A DNA stretch of 8,057 bases from Cloacimonetes bacterium UBA6081 (GCA_002428685.1 DIXL01000041.1:1-8057), one strand, 5' to 3'; positions 1 to 6,466 are shown, counted from the stretch's first letter. The notes: generated by a model from the letters alone, not told the origin. Translations and numbers: made by a program.

Positions 1-159
1 ACCAAGTTTGACACAACACTAGGTTATGGTATAAATGACTCCTGCAATATGGCAATGCTTATCGGGGAGAGGGTTGGAAGGAGAAACGCCAAAATCATCA
101 TTACAAAACGAAACTGGCACAAAGAAACAAAGTTAAAGCATGAAGTAATTTCAGCCTAA
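1..159 (+). CDS. Possible 3' end of an unrecognised upstream gene
   Basis: A frame is open from the first base of the window to a TAA at 157-159, giving 52 residues with no start needed inside the window. The residues are mixed, with a basic C-terminal part (GRRNAK, TKRNWHKETK). I do not recognise a family. An open run of this length is only mildly improbable by chance, and a good promoter-like sequence (8-35) lies inside it, which argues against coding. If real, it would be a gene ending about 100 bp upstream of rpmH on the same strand. No hairpin followed by a T-run is seen after it. Confidence is low. Confidence 0.2.
   Translation, partial: TKFDTTLGYGINDSCNMAMLIGERVGRRNAKIIITKRNWHKETKLKHEVISA
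8..35 (+). promoter_or_regulatory. Candidate sigma70 promoter far upstream of rpmH
   Basis: A perfect -35 box TTGACA (8-13) is followed after 16 bases by TATAAA (30-35), five of six matches to the -10 consensus. It points toward the rpmH operon and would give a leader of about 215 nt. It falls inside a frame open from base 1, so either that frame is not coding or the promoter is fortuitous. No translated small gene is convincing directly downstream. Confidence 0.4.
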
Positions 160-185
160 TTGGGGGGTAAGCCCAAAAAAACGTC

Positions 186-214
186 TTGACATTACCGGCA
201 CACGCAAATTTATG
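186..214 (+). promoter_or_regulatory. Candidate proximal promoter of the rpmH operon
   Basis: A perfect TTGACA (186-191), a 17-base spacer and TTTATG (209-214) lie about 46 bp before the rpmH start. The -35 is consensus. The -10 is weak; TATGGT at 211-216 with 19-base spacing is an alternative. The same TTGACA-N17-TTTATG arrangement recurs at 4608-4636, which hints that TTTATG may be used as a -10 in this organism. Position relative to the conserved operon supports function. Confidence 0.45.
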
Positions 215-259
215 GTTTTCTGAACGTAAATATATATATTCAATAGGAGATAGATAACA

Positions 260-394
260 ATGAAACGGACTTATCAACCCCACAACAGATCACGCAAGAA
301 CACCCATGGCTTTCGCAGCCGCATGGCTACCCCTAATGGCCGCAAGGTTATCGCCCGTCGCAGAGCCAAAGGGAGAATAATCCTAAGCGTATGA
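260..394 (+). CDS. rpmH: 50S ribosomal protein L34
   Basis: This encodes L34, a small basic protein of the large ribosomal subunit that sits among 23S rRNA helices. The 44-residue product starts MKRTYQPHNRSRKNTHGF and continues with the family signature FRSRMATPNGRKV and the basic block IARRRAKGR, ending ILSV. Length matches the usual 44-46 residues. The start is fixed by the universal MKRTYQP N-terminus and by AGGAGA at 245-250, nine bases before the ATG. It is the first gene of the operon, with rnpA starting 4 bp after its stop, the classic rpmH-rnpA pairing. Candidate promoters lie at 186-214 and 8-35. Confidence 0.97.
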   Translation: MKRTYQPHNRSRKNTHGFRSRMATPNGRKVIARRRAKGRIILSV

Positions 395-398
395 GCTT

Positions 399-731
399 AT
401 GGTGCGGTGGATTACATCCCACGCTAATTACATTGAGTTTTGCAAACCTGATTTTCAGCTTCGGACGGCCAATTTCTATGTTCCAATTCTTGGTGGGAAA
501 GAGGGATTTGCGGTGGGCATCACTATCAGCCGCAAGGTTGGCAATGCAGTCCATCGAAACCTCCTTAAGAGACGCATTAAGGCTTGGTTTCGACTCGCGG
601 ATGCAATTTTCCCTGCTGGTTATCAGCTAAACCTGGTAGCAAAAAAGGGAGCCGCAGAATTATCATGGCAAGATTTATCAACCCAATTAAGCGCACTTGT
701 TGCCTTGTTAAGCCAAAAAGCTGCCCTTTAA
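399..731 (+). CDS. rnpA: Ribonuclease P protein component
   Basis: This is the small basic protein subunit of RNase P. It binds the catalytic RNA and the 5' leader of precursor tRNAs. The 110-residue product has the RnpA central signature at about residues 44-61: SRKVGNAVHRN followed by LLKRRIK. The usual RNR element reads RNL here. The downstream beta-strand plus 'GAAELSWQDLSTQL' helix is also typical. The N-terminus is short: an in-frame stop at 384-386 means ATG 399 is the first ATG. No good Shine-Dalgarno directly precedes it, so coupling to rpmH, whose stop is 4 bp upstream, is likely. It overlaps yidD by 67 nt, a common arrangement. An overlapping frame opening at ATG 391 is a shadow. 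Confidence 0.95.
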   Translation: MVRWITSHANYIEFCKPDFQLRTANFYVPILGGKEGFAVGITISRKVGNAVHRNLLKRRIKAWFRLADAIFPAGYQLNLVAKKGAAELSWQDLSTQLSALVALLSQKAAL

Positions 732-958
732 AAAAGGCAGTGCATTTGCCAAATTTGTTTTTTATAGGTTTAATTCGCCTGTATCAAATTGCTTTGTCGC
801 CAATTCTACCCCGCAGTTGCAGGTTCATTCCTACCTGCTCTGCCTATGGCCATGAAGCGTTTAAGCGGTATAACTTATTTAAAGCTATGTATTTAACAGC
901 CTGGCGAATCCTGCGCTGCAACCCTTTTAACAAGGGTGGTTACGACCCCCTACCCTAA
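665..958 (+). CDS. yidD: Membrane protein insertion efficiency factor YidD
   Basis: YidD is a small membrane-associated protein that assists YidC/Sec-dependent insertion of inner-membrane proteins. The 97-residue reading has a hydrophobic/amphipathic segment (NLFFIGLIRLYQIALSPIL, residues about 30-48). The family core follows: SCRFIPTCSAYGHEAF (Cys52 and Cys58), then RILRCNPF and the terminal GGYDPLP. ATG 665 has GGGAG about 13 bases upstream and gives a 67-nt overlap with rnpA. A GTG at 740 would give 73 residues, closer to the usual family length and starting just before the hydrophobic segment, so the true start is uncertain. The stop lies 11 bp before yidC. Confidence 0.93.
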   Translation: MARFINPIKRTCCLVKPKSCPLKKAVHLPNLFFIGLIRLYQIALSPILPRSCRFIPTCSAYGHEAFKRYNLFKAMYLTAWRILRCNPFNKGGYDPLP

Positions 959-969
959 GGTGAATTATT

Positions 970-2598
970 ATGGATAAACGCACAATAACCGCATTACTGC
1001 TCATGTTCATTCTGTTTATGTTGTTCAATCAGTTTGTCTGGAAGCCCCAGCAAGCTCAAAAACAACAGGCAATCGCCGCTCAACCAACTCCAGCAAAACC
1101 CGTTGAACCTCCGGCGGTTGTGGATTCGGTGGTTGTCCGGCCTATTACAGATAGCCTGTTGGTGGGTTCAGAAAAACACGAAAGCTTTACCCTATCCAAT
1201 GAACTAATGAGCGTAACCTTCAACAATGTGGGGGGCACCATCAGCCAGGTGGAGCTGAAAAAGTTCTTCATGCACGATGGCACACTTGTTCGACTGATCC
1301 CACCAGAACAAAGTATTGCCGGTTTAAAGCTTATCCATCCGGGGAGTGAAACATCACTGGCTCAAATGCCTTTTCAATATCAAATTGCAGAAGATTCTCT
1401 TTCCGTCAGCTTTTTTATGGGAAGCCCTGAGGCAAAACAGATCGAAAAACGTTTTTCACTGGATAGCAGCTATGGCATAAGCTTGGATGTGTTCGTTACA
1501 AATTATCAGGCAATGAACGGCATCGAGCTGGATTTCTCATCCGGGATTGCGGATACTGAACGCATTACCAAAAGCAAAGCGCAAGACTACAAATTTATAT
1601 TCTATGCCGATAACGAGATCCAGAAAACCACCTTGGCCAAGGTAAAAAAAGCTCCGCCCTGGGGCTCTTTTGGCAGTTTTAACTGGATGGCTTTGCGCAG
1701 TAAGTATTTCACTTTGGCTTTAAAAGAGAAAGAGCCAAGTTTGATGCGAAACTTCAAATCCGGGATCAACACAACAACAAATAACCCCTATTTCACGATT
1801 GATTCCAAGCAATCCGCCAGCAAGCAAAGCTGGAGCCAAAGTTTTGTGCTTTACACAGGTCCAAACGACTATCTGATCTTAAAGGACTATGGCAAACAGA
1901 TGGATAGCATTCCGGAACGTGGCGTAAGCTGGCTGCGCTGGCTGTCGAACATCTTTGCCTGGCTGCTGAAGTTCCTGCATCGCTACATTAAAAACTATGG
2001 CTTGGTGCTGCTCGTTTTTGCCGTGTTGATGAAGCTGTTGCTGCATCCGCTTACTCACAAACAGATGGAGCATGGCCTTAAACAGCAAAAGCTGCAACCC
2101 TACCTGGAAGAAATACGCAAAAAATATGCCAATGACCTGGTGAAGCAGCGTGAAGAAATGAAGCTGCTTTACAAGGAGCACAAAACAAGCATGGGTGCAG
2201 GCTGTTTGCCGGTATTGATTCAGATGCCCATAATTATTCCGCTTTACAGCGTGCTGCGCTATAGCCTGGATATGCGCAACGCTTCTTTTGGATTATGGCT
2301 GAAAGACCTGTCCGAGCCCGATCCATATATGATTTTACCCATAATCATGGGTGTGTTTATGCTTGCCCAGTCTTTGCTGATGCGTCCGGCAAAGGTGGAT
2401 GCTGTTAACCTCACGGAACAACAGAAGATGCAGCAATCACAGATGAAAATGATGACCTGGATGATGCCGGTTATGATGTTCTTCATCTTTAAAGGTATGC
2501 CTGCGGGACTGGTGTTATACTGGACTGCCTTCAATATTCTGTCTGTGATCCATCAATTCTATGTAAACAAAAAGTTTAAAAACAAGGAAAATCAATGA
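970..2598 (+). CDS. yidC: Membrane protein insertase YidC (long, Gram-negative type)
   Basis: This inner-membrane insertase of the YidC/Oxa1/Alb3 family integrates membrane proteins alone or with SecYEG. The 542-residue product has an N-terminal anchor (about 5-24), a Pro/Ala/Gln-rich linker (25-55) and the periplasmic beta-sandwich domain (about 60-310). The conserved five-helix core (about 335-535) includes YGLVLLVFAVLMKLLLHPLT, GAGCLPVLIQMPIIIPLY, DPYMILPIIMG and PAGLVLYWT. The groove arginine of the E. coli protein (R366) aligns with Lys355 here, so the positive charge is kept. The start ATG is preceded by AAGGTG at 957-962. The C-terminal tail KKFKNKENQ is basic, as expected for ribosome contact. 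The stop overlaps the jag start as ATGA. Confidence 0.97.
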   Translation: MDKRTITALLLMFILFMLFNQFVWKPQQAQKQQAIAAQPTPAKPVEPPAVVDSVVVRPITDSLLVGSEKHESFTLSNELMSVTFNNVGGTISQVELKKFFMHDGTLVRLIPPEQSIAGLKLIHPGSETSLAQMPFQYQIAEDSLSVSFFMGSPEAKQIEKRFSLDSSYGISLDVFVTNYQAMNGIELDFSSGIADTERITKSKAQDYKFIFYADNEIQKTTLAKVKKAPPWGSFGSFNWMALRSKYFTLALKEKEPSLMRNFKSGINTTTNNPYFTIDSKQSASKQSWSQSFVLYTGPNDYLILKDYGKQMDSIPERGVSWLRWLSNIFAWLLKFLHRYIKNYGLVLLVFAVLMKLLLHPLTHKQMEHGLKQQKLQPYLEEIRKKYANDLVKQREEMKLLYKEHKTSMGAGCLPVLIQMPIIIPLYSVLRYSLDMRNASFGLWLKDLSEPDPYMILPIIMGVFMLAQSLLMRPAKVDAVNLTEQQKMQQSQMKMMTWMMPVMMFFIFKGMPAGLVLYWTAFNILSVIHQFYVNKKFKNKENQ

Positions 2599-3458
2599 CT
2601 ACTATAGACAAAAGCGGAACCAGCGTAGAAGATATCATCGCTGCTTTTCGCACAGAATACCAAATTCGCGATTGGGAACTGAAATACGATATTTTGAAGA
2701 AACCATCAAATGGCTTTTTTGGCCTGTTTGCTCATAAAATTGCCCTGGTGCGCTTTCAGCTACCAACTACGGCCGACCGTGCCACCATGTTTACCGATCA
2801 ACTCTTAAAGAAAATGGGGATTAGTTTCGATTCCATAACACCCAGAATGGAAGGAAAAACCCTTTATCTGGAAATTATGGGCTGCAAAGACACCGGCTTT
2901 TTAATCGGCAAAAACGGCCTGATGCTGGAAACCCTGCAATATCTGGTAAATCGCATTTTTGAAGATGACCGCAAGCTGGAGAAGATTTATCTGGATGCCG
3001 ATGGTTATCGCGAGCGTCGTGAAGCTATGTTTATTCGTCCTTTCCTGCCGCAAATATCTAAAATTAAAGTGCATGGTAAACCCATGACCTTGGAACCCAT
3101 GAATGCTGCTGAACGCAGAATTATTCACCGTCATGTGGAACGCGATAAAGGCCTGCGCACTCTAACCATCGGTGAAGGCGAAATGAAGCGCGTGGTGATC
3201 TTCAGTTCACGCCAAACCGAAAAAGATGCCCTGTCTCAAAGCCGGGCAGATAGCGGTGCAGAAAGAACAAAGGCTCCAATTAAACGCGAAGAACGTAGCC
3301 CCAAACCGGAGAAAGCTACAAAACCTGAAGTTAAAGACATTCCTGTGGAAGCGGCCGAACCAAAACCCGAAAGACCCCCGCGCAAGTATAATCCCCGTTT
3401 CGATAGAAACCGACGTCCTCCCCGGAGAGAGAATACCAATAAACCCACGCATGAATAA
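2595..3458 (+). CDS. jag: Jag/KhpB RNA-binding protein
   Basis: Jag (KhpB) is a cytoplasmic RNA-binding protein usually encoded next to yidC and linked to cell-envelope and RNA regulation. The 287 residues show the Jag_N domain (about 8-55, with GFFGLFAHKIALVRF) and a KH domain with the GxxG-type element IGKNG (104-108) and LETLQYLVNRI. An R3H domain follows (about 145-205; R174-x-x-x-H178 in ERRIIHRHVERD). A long unstructured tail (about 207-287) is rich in Lys, Arg, Pro and Glu and ends RNRRPPRRENTNKPTHE. The tail lengthens the protein beyond the usual 200-260 residues and may add nonspecific nucleic-acid affinity (inference). The start overlaps the yidC stop by 4 nt. The 3' end overlaps the next gene by 8 nt. 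Confidence 0.94.
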   Translation: MTTIDKSGTSVEDIIAAFRTEYQIRDWELKYDILKKPSNGFFGLFAHKIALVRFQLPTTADRATMFTDQLLKKMGISFDSITPRMEGKTLYLEIMGCKDTGFLIGKNGLMLETLQYLVNRIFEDDRKLEKIYLDADGYRERREAMFIRPFLPQISKIKVHGKPMTLEPMNAAERRIIHRHVERDKGLRTLTIGEGEMKRVVIFSSRQTEKDALSQSRADSGAERTKAPIKREERSPKPEKATKPEVKDIPVEAAEPKPERPPRKYNPRFDRNRRPPRRENTNKPTHE

Positions 3459-4248
3459 AATCCACAAAATCCTGGCAGGTAACTATTGGTCGGATGGCGG
3501 TGCTTTTATGGGTGTGTTGCCTTACATGCTGTGGAAGGATAAAACCCCTGTGGACGAACGCCGCCGTCAGAAACTGAACCTGAACCTGCTGCTTATTCAA
3601 ACTGAAACCCGGAATATTCTGGTGGATACAGGATTGGGCAACAGACTTTCCGAAAAACAAATGCAAATCTATCAGCCAGGTAACTTTATGCTGCCGGTGG
3701 CTTTAGCGGAACTGGGATTGCAGGACACTGATATCACTGATGTGCTTATGACGCATCTGCATTTTGACCATGCGGGGGGGATTGTTACCAGTTTTGGCTC
3801 CACCGAAGCCCTTACCTTTCCACTGGCCAGATATTGGATTCAGCAAAGTGAATGGCAGATGGCCAAAAACCCTGATGAATTGAACCAAGCTGCCTATAAT
3901 TTTTCGCATCAATTAAGCAGGCTGGAGCAGTTTGGCCGTGTGGAACTGATTGAGGGTGAAGTGAAGGTTTGCCCGGAAGTTTTGCTAACATTTGTAGGTG
4001 GCCACAGCGCAGGCAGCCAGATTGTCCAGGTGGATTTTGGTGATAACTACTATATTTATGCGGGAGATATAATCCCAACCTGGTTTCATACTTCCCTGGC
4101 AATCACCTCTGCCTATGACATCTCGCGCAAAGACACCTTCGCGGCCAAAAAGCTTATCTATGGCAAGCTGAAAGAGCGTAAGGGCACTTTGCTGCTGGAT
4201 CACGATCGTAATAAATGGGAAGTGCCAATTACCGATTTGAAAGTTTAG
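3451..4248 (+). CDS. Metallo-beta-lactamase-fold hydrolase
   Basis: This is a zinc-dependent hydrolase of the metallo-beta-lactamase superfamily, probably cytoplasmic, as no signal peptide is seen. The 265 residues hold a complete ligand set: H102, H104, D106 and H107 in THLHFDHAGG, H185 in GGHSAG, D206 in YAGDIIP and H251 in LLLDHDR. The layout resembles lactonase/AttM-like and 'MBL fold metallo-hydrolase' proteins, but the substrate cannot be read from sequence. The frame stays open upstream to 3226, but that stretch lies inside jag and is shadow. ATG 3451 gives the family-like start (ILAGNYWSDGG) and an 8-nt overlap with jag, implying coupled translation. GGAGAG at 3424-3429 is too distant to be a normal ribosome site. 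It is the last gene of the operon. Confidence 0.9.
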   Translation: MNKIHKILAGNYWSDGGAFMGVLPYMLWKDKTPVDERRRQKLNLNLLLIQTETRNILVDTGLGNRLSEKQMQIYQPGNFMLPVALAELGLQDTDITDVLMTHLHFDHAGGIVTSFGSTEALTFPLARYWIQQSEWQMAKNPDELNQAAYNFSHQLSRLEQFGRVELIEGEVKVCPEVLLTFVGGHSAGSQIVQVDFGDNYYIYAGDIIPTWFHTSLAITSAYDISRKDTFAAKKLIYGKLKERKGTLLLDHDRNKWEVPITDLKV

Positions 4249-4637
4249 ACTTTTCTAATTTCAGCTTCCAAACTATTTACGATTTATTTTCAAAATCCTA
4301 ACCCTCTGAATGTAAACAACTTTTACAGTTTCGCAGATTTACTGTTGATATCTTTCAACAAACAATATCTGTTCGCATTCAATGTTATATTTTACCGCGA
4401 CTGTTATTCTTGAAGTTTGCAGAGTCTCTGTAAACGCCATATTTCTCCCCAGATAAGTTGACGAAAATGAGTGCTAATCATAGGCAAAAATAAAACATGC
4501 AATATTGTTTAATACACGCACTATAATTGAATGCACCTTCGATCTTTACAAGAAACAATAACACCATTTGACGATGTAAGCGAGACTTAAGCAAATAAAT
4601 ATTGAGATTGACACAAATCTAACAATCCGATTTATGA
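4249..4637. other. AT-rich intergenic gap after the yidC operon
   Basis: No convincing gene is seen on either strand across this stretch of about 390 bp, which is clearly more AT-rich than the operon before it. A small perfect inverted repeat, TGTTGA/TCAACA (4343-4348 and 4355-4360, six-base loop), could be part of a transcription end but has no T-run. The conserved operon ends here and the eroded region begins, so this may be a rearrangement boundary. A TTGACA-N17-TTTATG promoter-like pair lies at its right end (4608-4636). Confidence 0.5.
4608..4636 (+). promoter_or_regulatory. Candidate promoter before the beta-propeller fragment
   Basis: TTGACA (4608-4613), 17 bases, then TTTATG (4631-4636). 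This is the same spacing and hexamers as the proximal rpmH promoter candidate. A 19-base alternative gives TATGAA at 4633-4638. The -35 is consensus and the -10 weak. It would transcribe only a truncated reading frame. Confidence 0.3.
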
Positions 4638-5135
4638 ATTAAGAAGTTTGGTTCAGGATTCTTGACAAGACACATAATTGGTTCGCACAAAACCAAATTT
4701 GGGATTGTGGAAGGGACAAACTACCCTATCCATGATCGCAAATATGTGTATTTAGAGGGTCCGTTTCTTGGCATTGGTGAAACCTTGAATTGCTACACTC
4801 CAGACGATGCCAGTGCGATGAAGAAATATTTCAAGAAAGAGGAAATTGATCAACGGATTGATGGAGGAACCGGTTGCTGGGCTTCTCCCATAATCTATCA
4901 AGACGGAAATTCAATTAGTGACAGAGTATATATTTTGAACAAAAGTGGAATGTTGTTTTGCATCGATCTGGATTTTGCAGAAGGACAGGGTAATTTACGT
5001 TGGTATATAAATCTGCGTGATTTAGAACGGGATTGCCCCGAAAACATCCAATTCGAATACATGGCTACTCCTACGCTTTTTAAGGATGAGTTGTACGTCT
5101 GTTACGACTCCACACTCCTATTCATATCTGCATAG
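4638..5135 (+). pseudogene. Fragment of a PQQ-like beta-propeller repeat protein
   Basis: The frame is open from 4638 (after a TGA at 4635-4637) to a TAG at 5133-5135, about 165 codons. The only early start is TTG at 4662, with no clear ribosome site. The translation has blade-like repeats: GTGCWASPIIYQDG, then RVYILNKSGMLFCIDLDF with NLRWYINL, then MATPTLFKDELYV. This is the W-x-SP-x-V...LY-x-ID pattern of PQQ-type or BamB-type propellers. There is no signal peptide and only two or three blades, far fewer than a full propeller, so it is probably 5'-truncated. The last 18 nt overlap the convergent ppnP 3' end, so the C-terminus may also be cut. A small live gene using TTG cannot be excluded. 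Confidence 0.5.
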
Positions 5136-5399
5136 ATAGGCTGTTTGCTCGCTTACCTTTAGCTGGAATTTCCGATTAGCAGCCACGATAAATGTTTCGC
5201 CGGCTGCAAAAACTTTCCAGTCCTTCGCGTCTGGTAGTAAAACATTTAGTGCGCCTGAAACCACGGTCATGTATTCCACTGTGCTGGTGCCAAATTCATA
5301 ATCGCCTATATCCATGACTCCAACCGTGTTTTTGCCTGTAGAGTTGTTCAAGCCAAGGGATTTTACTTTGCCATCAAAGTATTCGTTAACAGTTAACAT
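5118..5399 (-). CDS. ppnP: Pyrimidine/purine nucleoside phosphorylase PpnP
   Basis: PpnP (formerly YaiE/DUF1255) is a small cupin-fold enzyme that splits purine and pyrimidine nucleosides with phosphate into base and ribose-1-phosphate. The 93-residue product runs from NEYFDGKVKSLGL through GVMDIGDYEFGTSTVEYMTV and VSGALNVLLPDAKDWKV to the terminal TAYLCRYE. This closely follows my memory of the 94-residue E. coli protein, so it appears full length. The frame extends to 5474, but the start at 5399 gives the family N-terminus (MLTVNEYF) and sits about eight bases after AGAGGAGA (5407-5414 read on the minus strand). It is convergent with the beta-propeller fragment and divergent from the outer-membrane remnant. 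Both neighbours are broken while this gene is intact. Confidence 0.93.
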   Translation of the reverse strand: MLTVNEYFDGKVKSLGLNNSTGKNTVGVMDIGDYEFGTSTVEYMTVVSGALNVLLPDAKDWKVFAAGETFIVAANRKFQLKVSEQTAYLCRYE

Positions 5400-5429
5400 T
5401 GTTTTCTCCTCTATATTTTTGAGCTTTGA

Positions 5430-5939
5430 ACAAGAATTAAAAAGCCCTTTTGTTTGTCCAGTCCATTTGGACATAGGTTCGGAAACGCCGGTAAATATCG
5501 GCCAATTGAACTATGGCTACCGCCTTACGCCTAAAGGCATCATTTTGGTGGAAGCCACCACGTGGACATATTACGAACCATTGGGTACTTATGGGGACTC
5601 CGAAGAATTCTATCCCGGCAAAGTCTGTGCCTACGAGGTAGGATTGGGCTATCAGCAATTCTTGTGGAAAAACCTGTATGCAGCTGCAGTTGCCACACCT
5701 TTCCTGCAGAAATTCTATGCTGAGGATAAAACAGAAACTAAGAATGGTTTTCAGTTGTATCTGCAATTTATTGCAGGCAGTCGCTGGGAATTCTCGAAAA
5801 ACGCTGGTTTGTAGAACCTGCAATTGCACTAAAGTATTGGCCTGTGAATACTAACTTTCCTGCATCATTCAAAAAGATTGAAACAGGAGCTCCCAAATAC
5901 AAATTTGAACCAGGAGCAAATTTTGGCTATAAATTCTGA
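5430..5939 (+). pseudogene. Outer-membrane beta-barrel-like protein, 5'-truncated and frameshifted
   Basis: The frame running through 5430-5814 encodes alternating aromatic/polar strands (INIGQLNYGYRL-like start, then VEATTWTYYEPLGTYG, VGLGYQQFLWKNLYAAAVA, GFQLYLQFIAG, RWEFSKN) and stops at TAG 5812-5814. The homologous end continues in another frame from 5802: RWFVEPAIALKYWPVNTN, FEPGANFGYKF, stop TGA 5937-5939. The product ends in Phe, as many outer-membrane barrels do. The frames join at the A-run 5797-5801; one more A restores one reading. The 5' part of the gene is missing: upstream sequence is the ppnP promoter region and antisense of ppnP, with no signal peptide. It resembles a widespread uncharacterised outer-membrane family. 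A sequencing error at the A-run is possible, but the missing 5' end still makes it a remnant. Confidence 0.7.
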
Positions 5940-5952
5940 TGGGATTTTAGGA

Positions 5953-6019
5953 CTGGAGTCGATGTTGCCTATTCCCATTTTATAGCTGTCTCTTATTTTA
6001 CAGGCAACATGGACTACAG
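5953..6019 (+). repeat. Palindromic unit 1 (hairpin repeat, forward)
   Basis: A 67-nt unit begins CTGGAGTCG, with stem ATGTTGCCT (5962-5970), a 31-nt loop and the complementary arm AGGCAACAT (6002-6010), and ends GGACTACAG. The inner stem is a perfect 9 bp. The heads TGGAGTCG and GGACTACA add six of eight matches plus a closing C-G pair. The loop holds AGCTGTCTC. It starts 13 bp after the stop of the outer-membrane remnant. A near copy (unit 3) lies at 6469, with similarity running to ACGTA at 6024, and a diverged inverted copy (unit 2) at 6043. Confidence 0.85.
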
Positions 6020-6042
6020 ACGTACAGCCGTCGGTGTGCCAT

Positions 6043-6109
6043 GTGTAGTCCTATCAGCCTTGAAATTGGGAGATAGCTATAGTTTTAGGAAAGGCTGATA
6101 CGACTCCAC
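6043..6109 (-). repeat. Palindromic unit 2 (inverted, diverged copy)
   Basis: Read on the minus strand, this 67-nt unit has the same heads as unit 1 (GTGGAGTCG ... GGACTACAC). Its stem is different: TATCAGCCTT (6052-6061) pairs perfectly with AAGGCTGATA (6091-6100), and the 29-nt loop carries AGCTATCTC on the minus strand. Head sequences are kept, the stem changes on both arms, and the outer closing pair is G-C where units 1 and 3 have C-G. It lies 23 bp from unit 1 in inverted orientation, a BIME-like pair. Confidence 0.8.
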
Positions 6110-6367
6110 TCTAAAAGGTAGCGTGGCTTGCCAAAACTACTTAGGTGGGATAAGGCGTCCGACCCTTCAAAGCAGCCGTGTAACTATTTTGTTGTAAGCA
6201 TTGCGTATCCAAATAATGGGGATATTATAAGAATGCAAAAAAACTTGACAATAAATGATGAAGCGATATTCATGCCAAATAGCTAAAAACTGATGCAGGC
6301 AGGTATTTGCCAAATCCCTTTTCTGCCATGCTTTAAAAGAAATAAAACAGAATACTGTGGCGGATAA
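6110..6367. other. Non-coding stretch between palindromic pair and lipoprotein frame
   Basis: I see no supported gene in these roughly 260 bp. CTAAAA at 6111-6116 can pair with TTTTAG at 5945-5950, extending the outer stem of the palindromic pair after a small internal loop. A TTGACA at 6245-6250 with TATTCA at 6267-6272 (16-base spacer) is a weak promoter candidate for the lipoprotein frame downstream. A minus-strand frame across 6167-6442 has no recognisable features. Confidence 0.4.
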
Positions 6368-6466
6368 ATGACACTCCCCAAACACATTATAAAAGTGATC
6401 TCGCTGATCCTGGTTGGGGTGCTGCTCCAGTCTTGTATTCATTACAAGCCGGTTCCTACGCAGTAA
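6368..6466 (+). CDS. Very short lipoprotein reading frame (probably the 5' part of a split gene)
   Basis: ATG 6368 to TAA 6464-6466 encodes 32 residues with a textbook lipoprotein signal: basic start (MTLPKHIIK), hydrophobic core VISLILVGVLL and lipobox LQSC with Cys23. The mature part would be only ten residues (CIHYKPVPTQ). A weak ribosome site (GGCGG) lies a few bases upstream. The stop is followed two bases later by palindromic unit 3. Beyond the unit, the same frame resumes with hydrophilic coding-like sequence (6539-6688). The frame between is 75 nt, a multiple of three, so the parsimonious reading is one lipoprotein of about 81 residues interrupted by the repeat. A genuine signal-only mini-lipoprotein is the alternative. 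Confidence 0.5.
   Translation: MTLPKHIIKVISLILVGVLLQSCIHYKPVPTQ

Noticed and set aside
160..181. TTGGG/CCCAA hairpin beside an A-run as a terminator
   Set aside because: The T-run would precede the hairpin on the minus strand and an A-run follows it on the plus strand, so it fits no intrinsic terminator in either direction.
1..259. Possible replication origin next to rpmH
   Set aside because: rpmH is often near oriC, but I found no DnaA-box-like TTATNCACA sequences or AT-rich repeats here.
3226..3450. Extended N-terminus for the metallo-hydrolase
   Set aside because: This stretch is inside jag in another frame and gives a low-complexity Lys/Pro peptide. The ATG at 3451 gives the family-like start.
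5103..5113. Copy of TACGACTCCAC also present at 6099-6109 (end of unit 2)
   Set aside because: 11-base repeats are expected by chance in a window of this size, and no second arm of a palindromic unit is found near 5103.
6167..6442. Minus-strand open frame of 91 codons
   Set aside because: No family features and no ribosome site, and it overlaps the start of the lipoprotein frame. Treated as chance.
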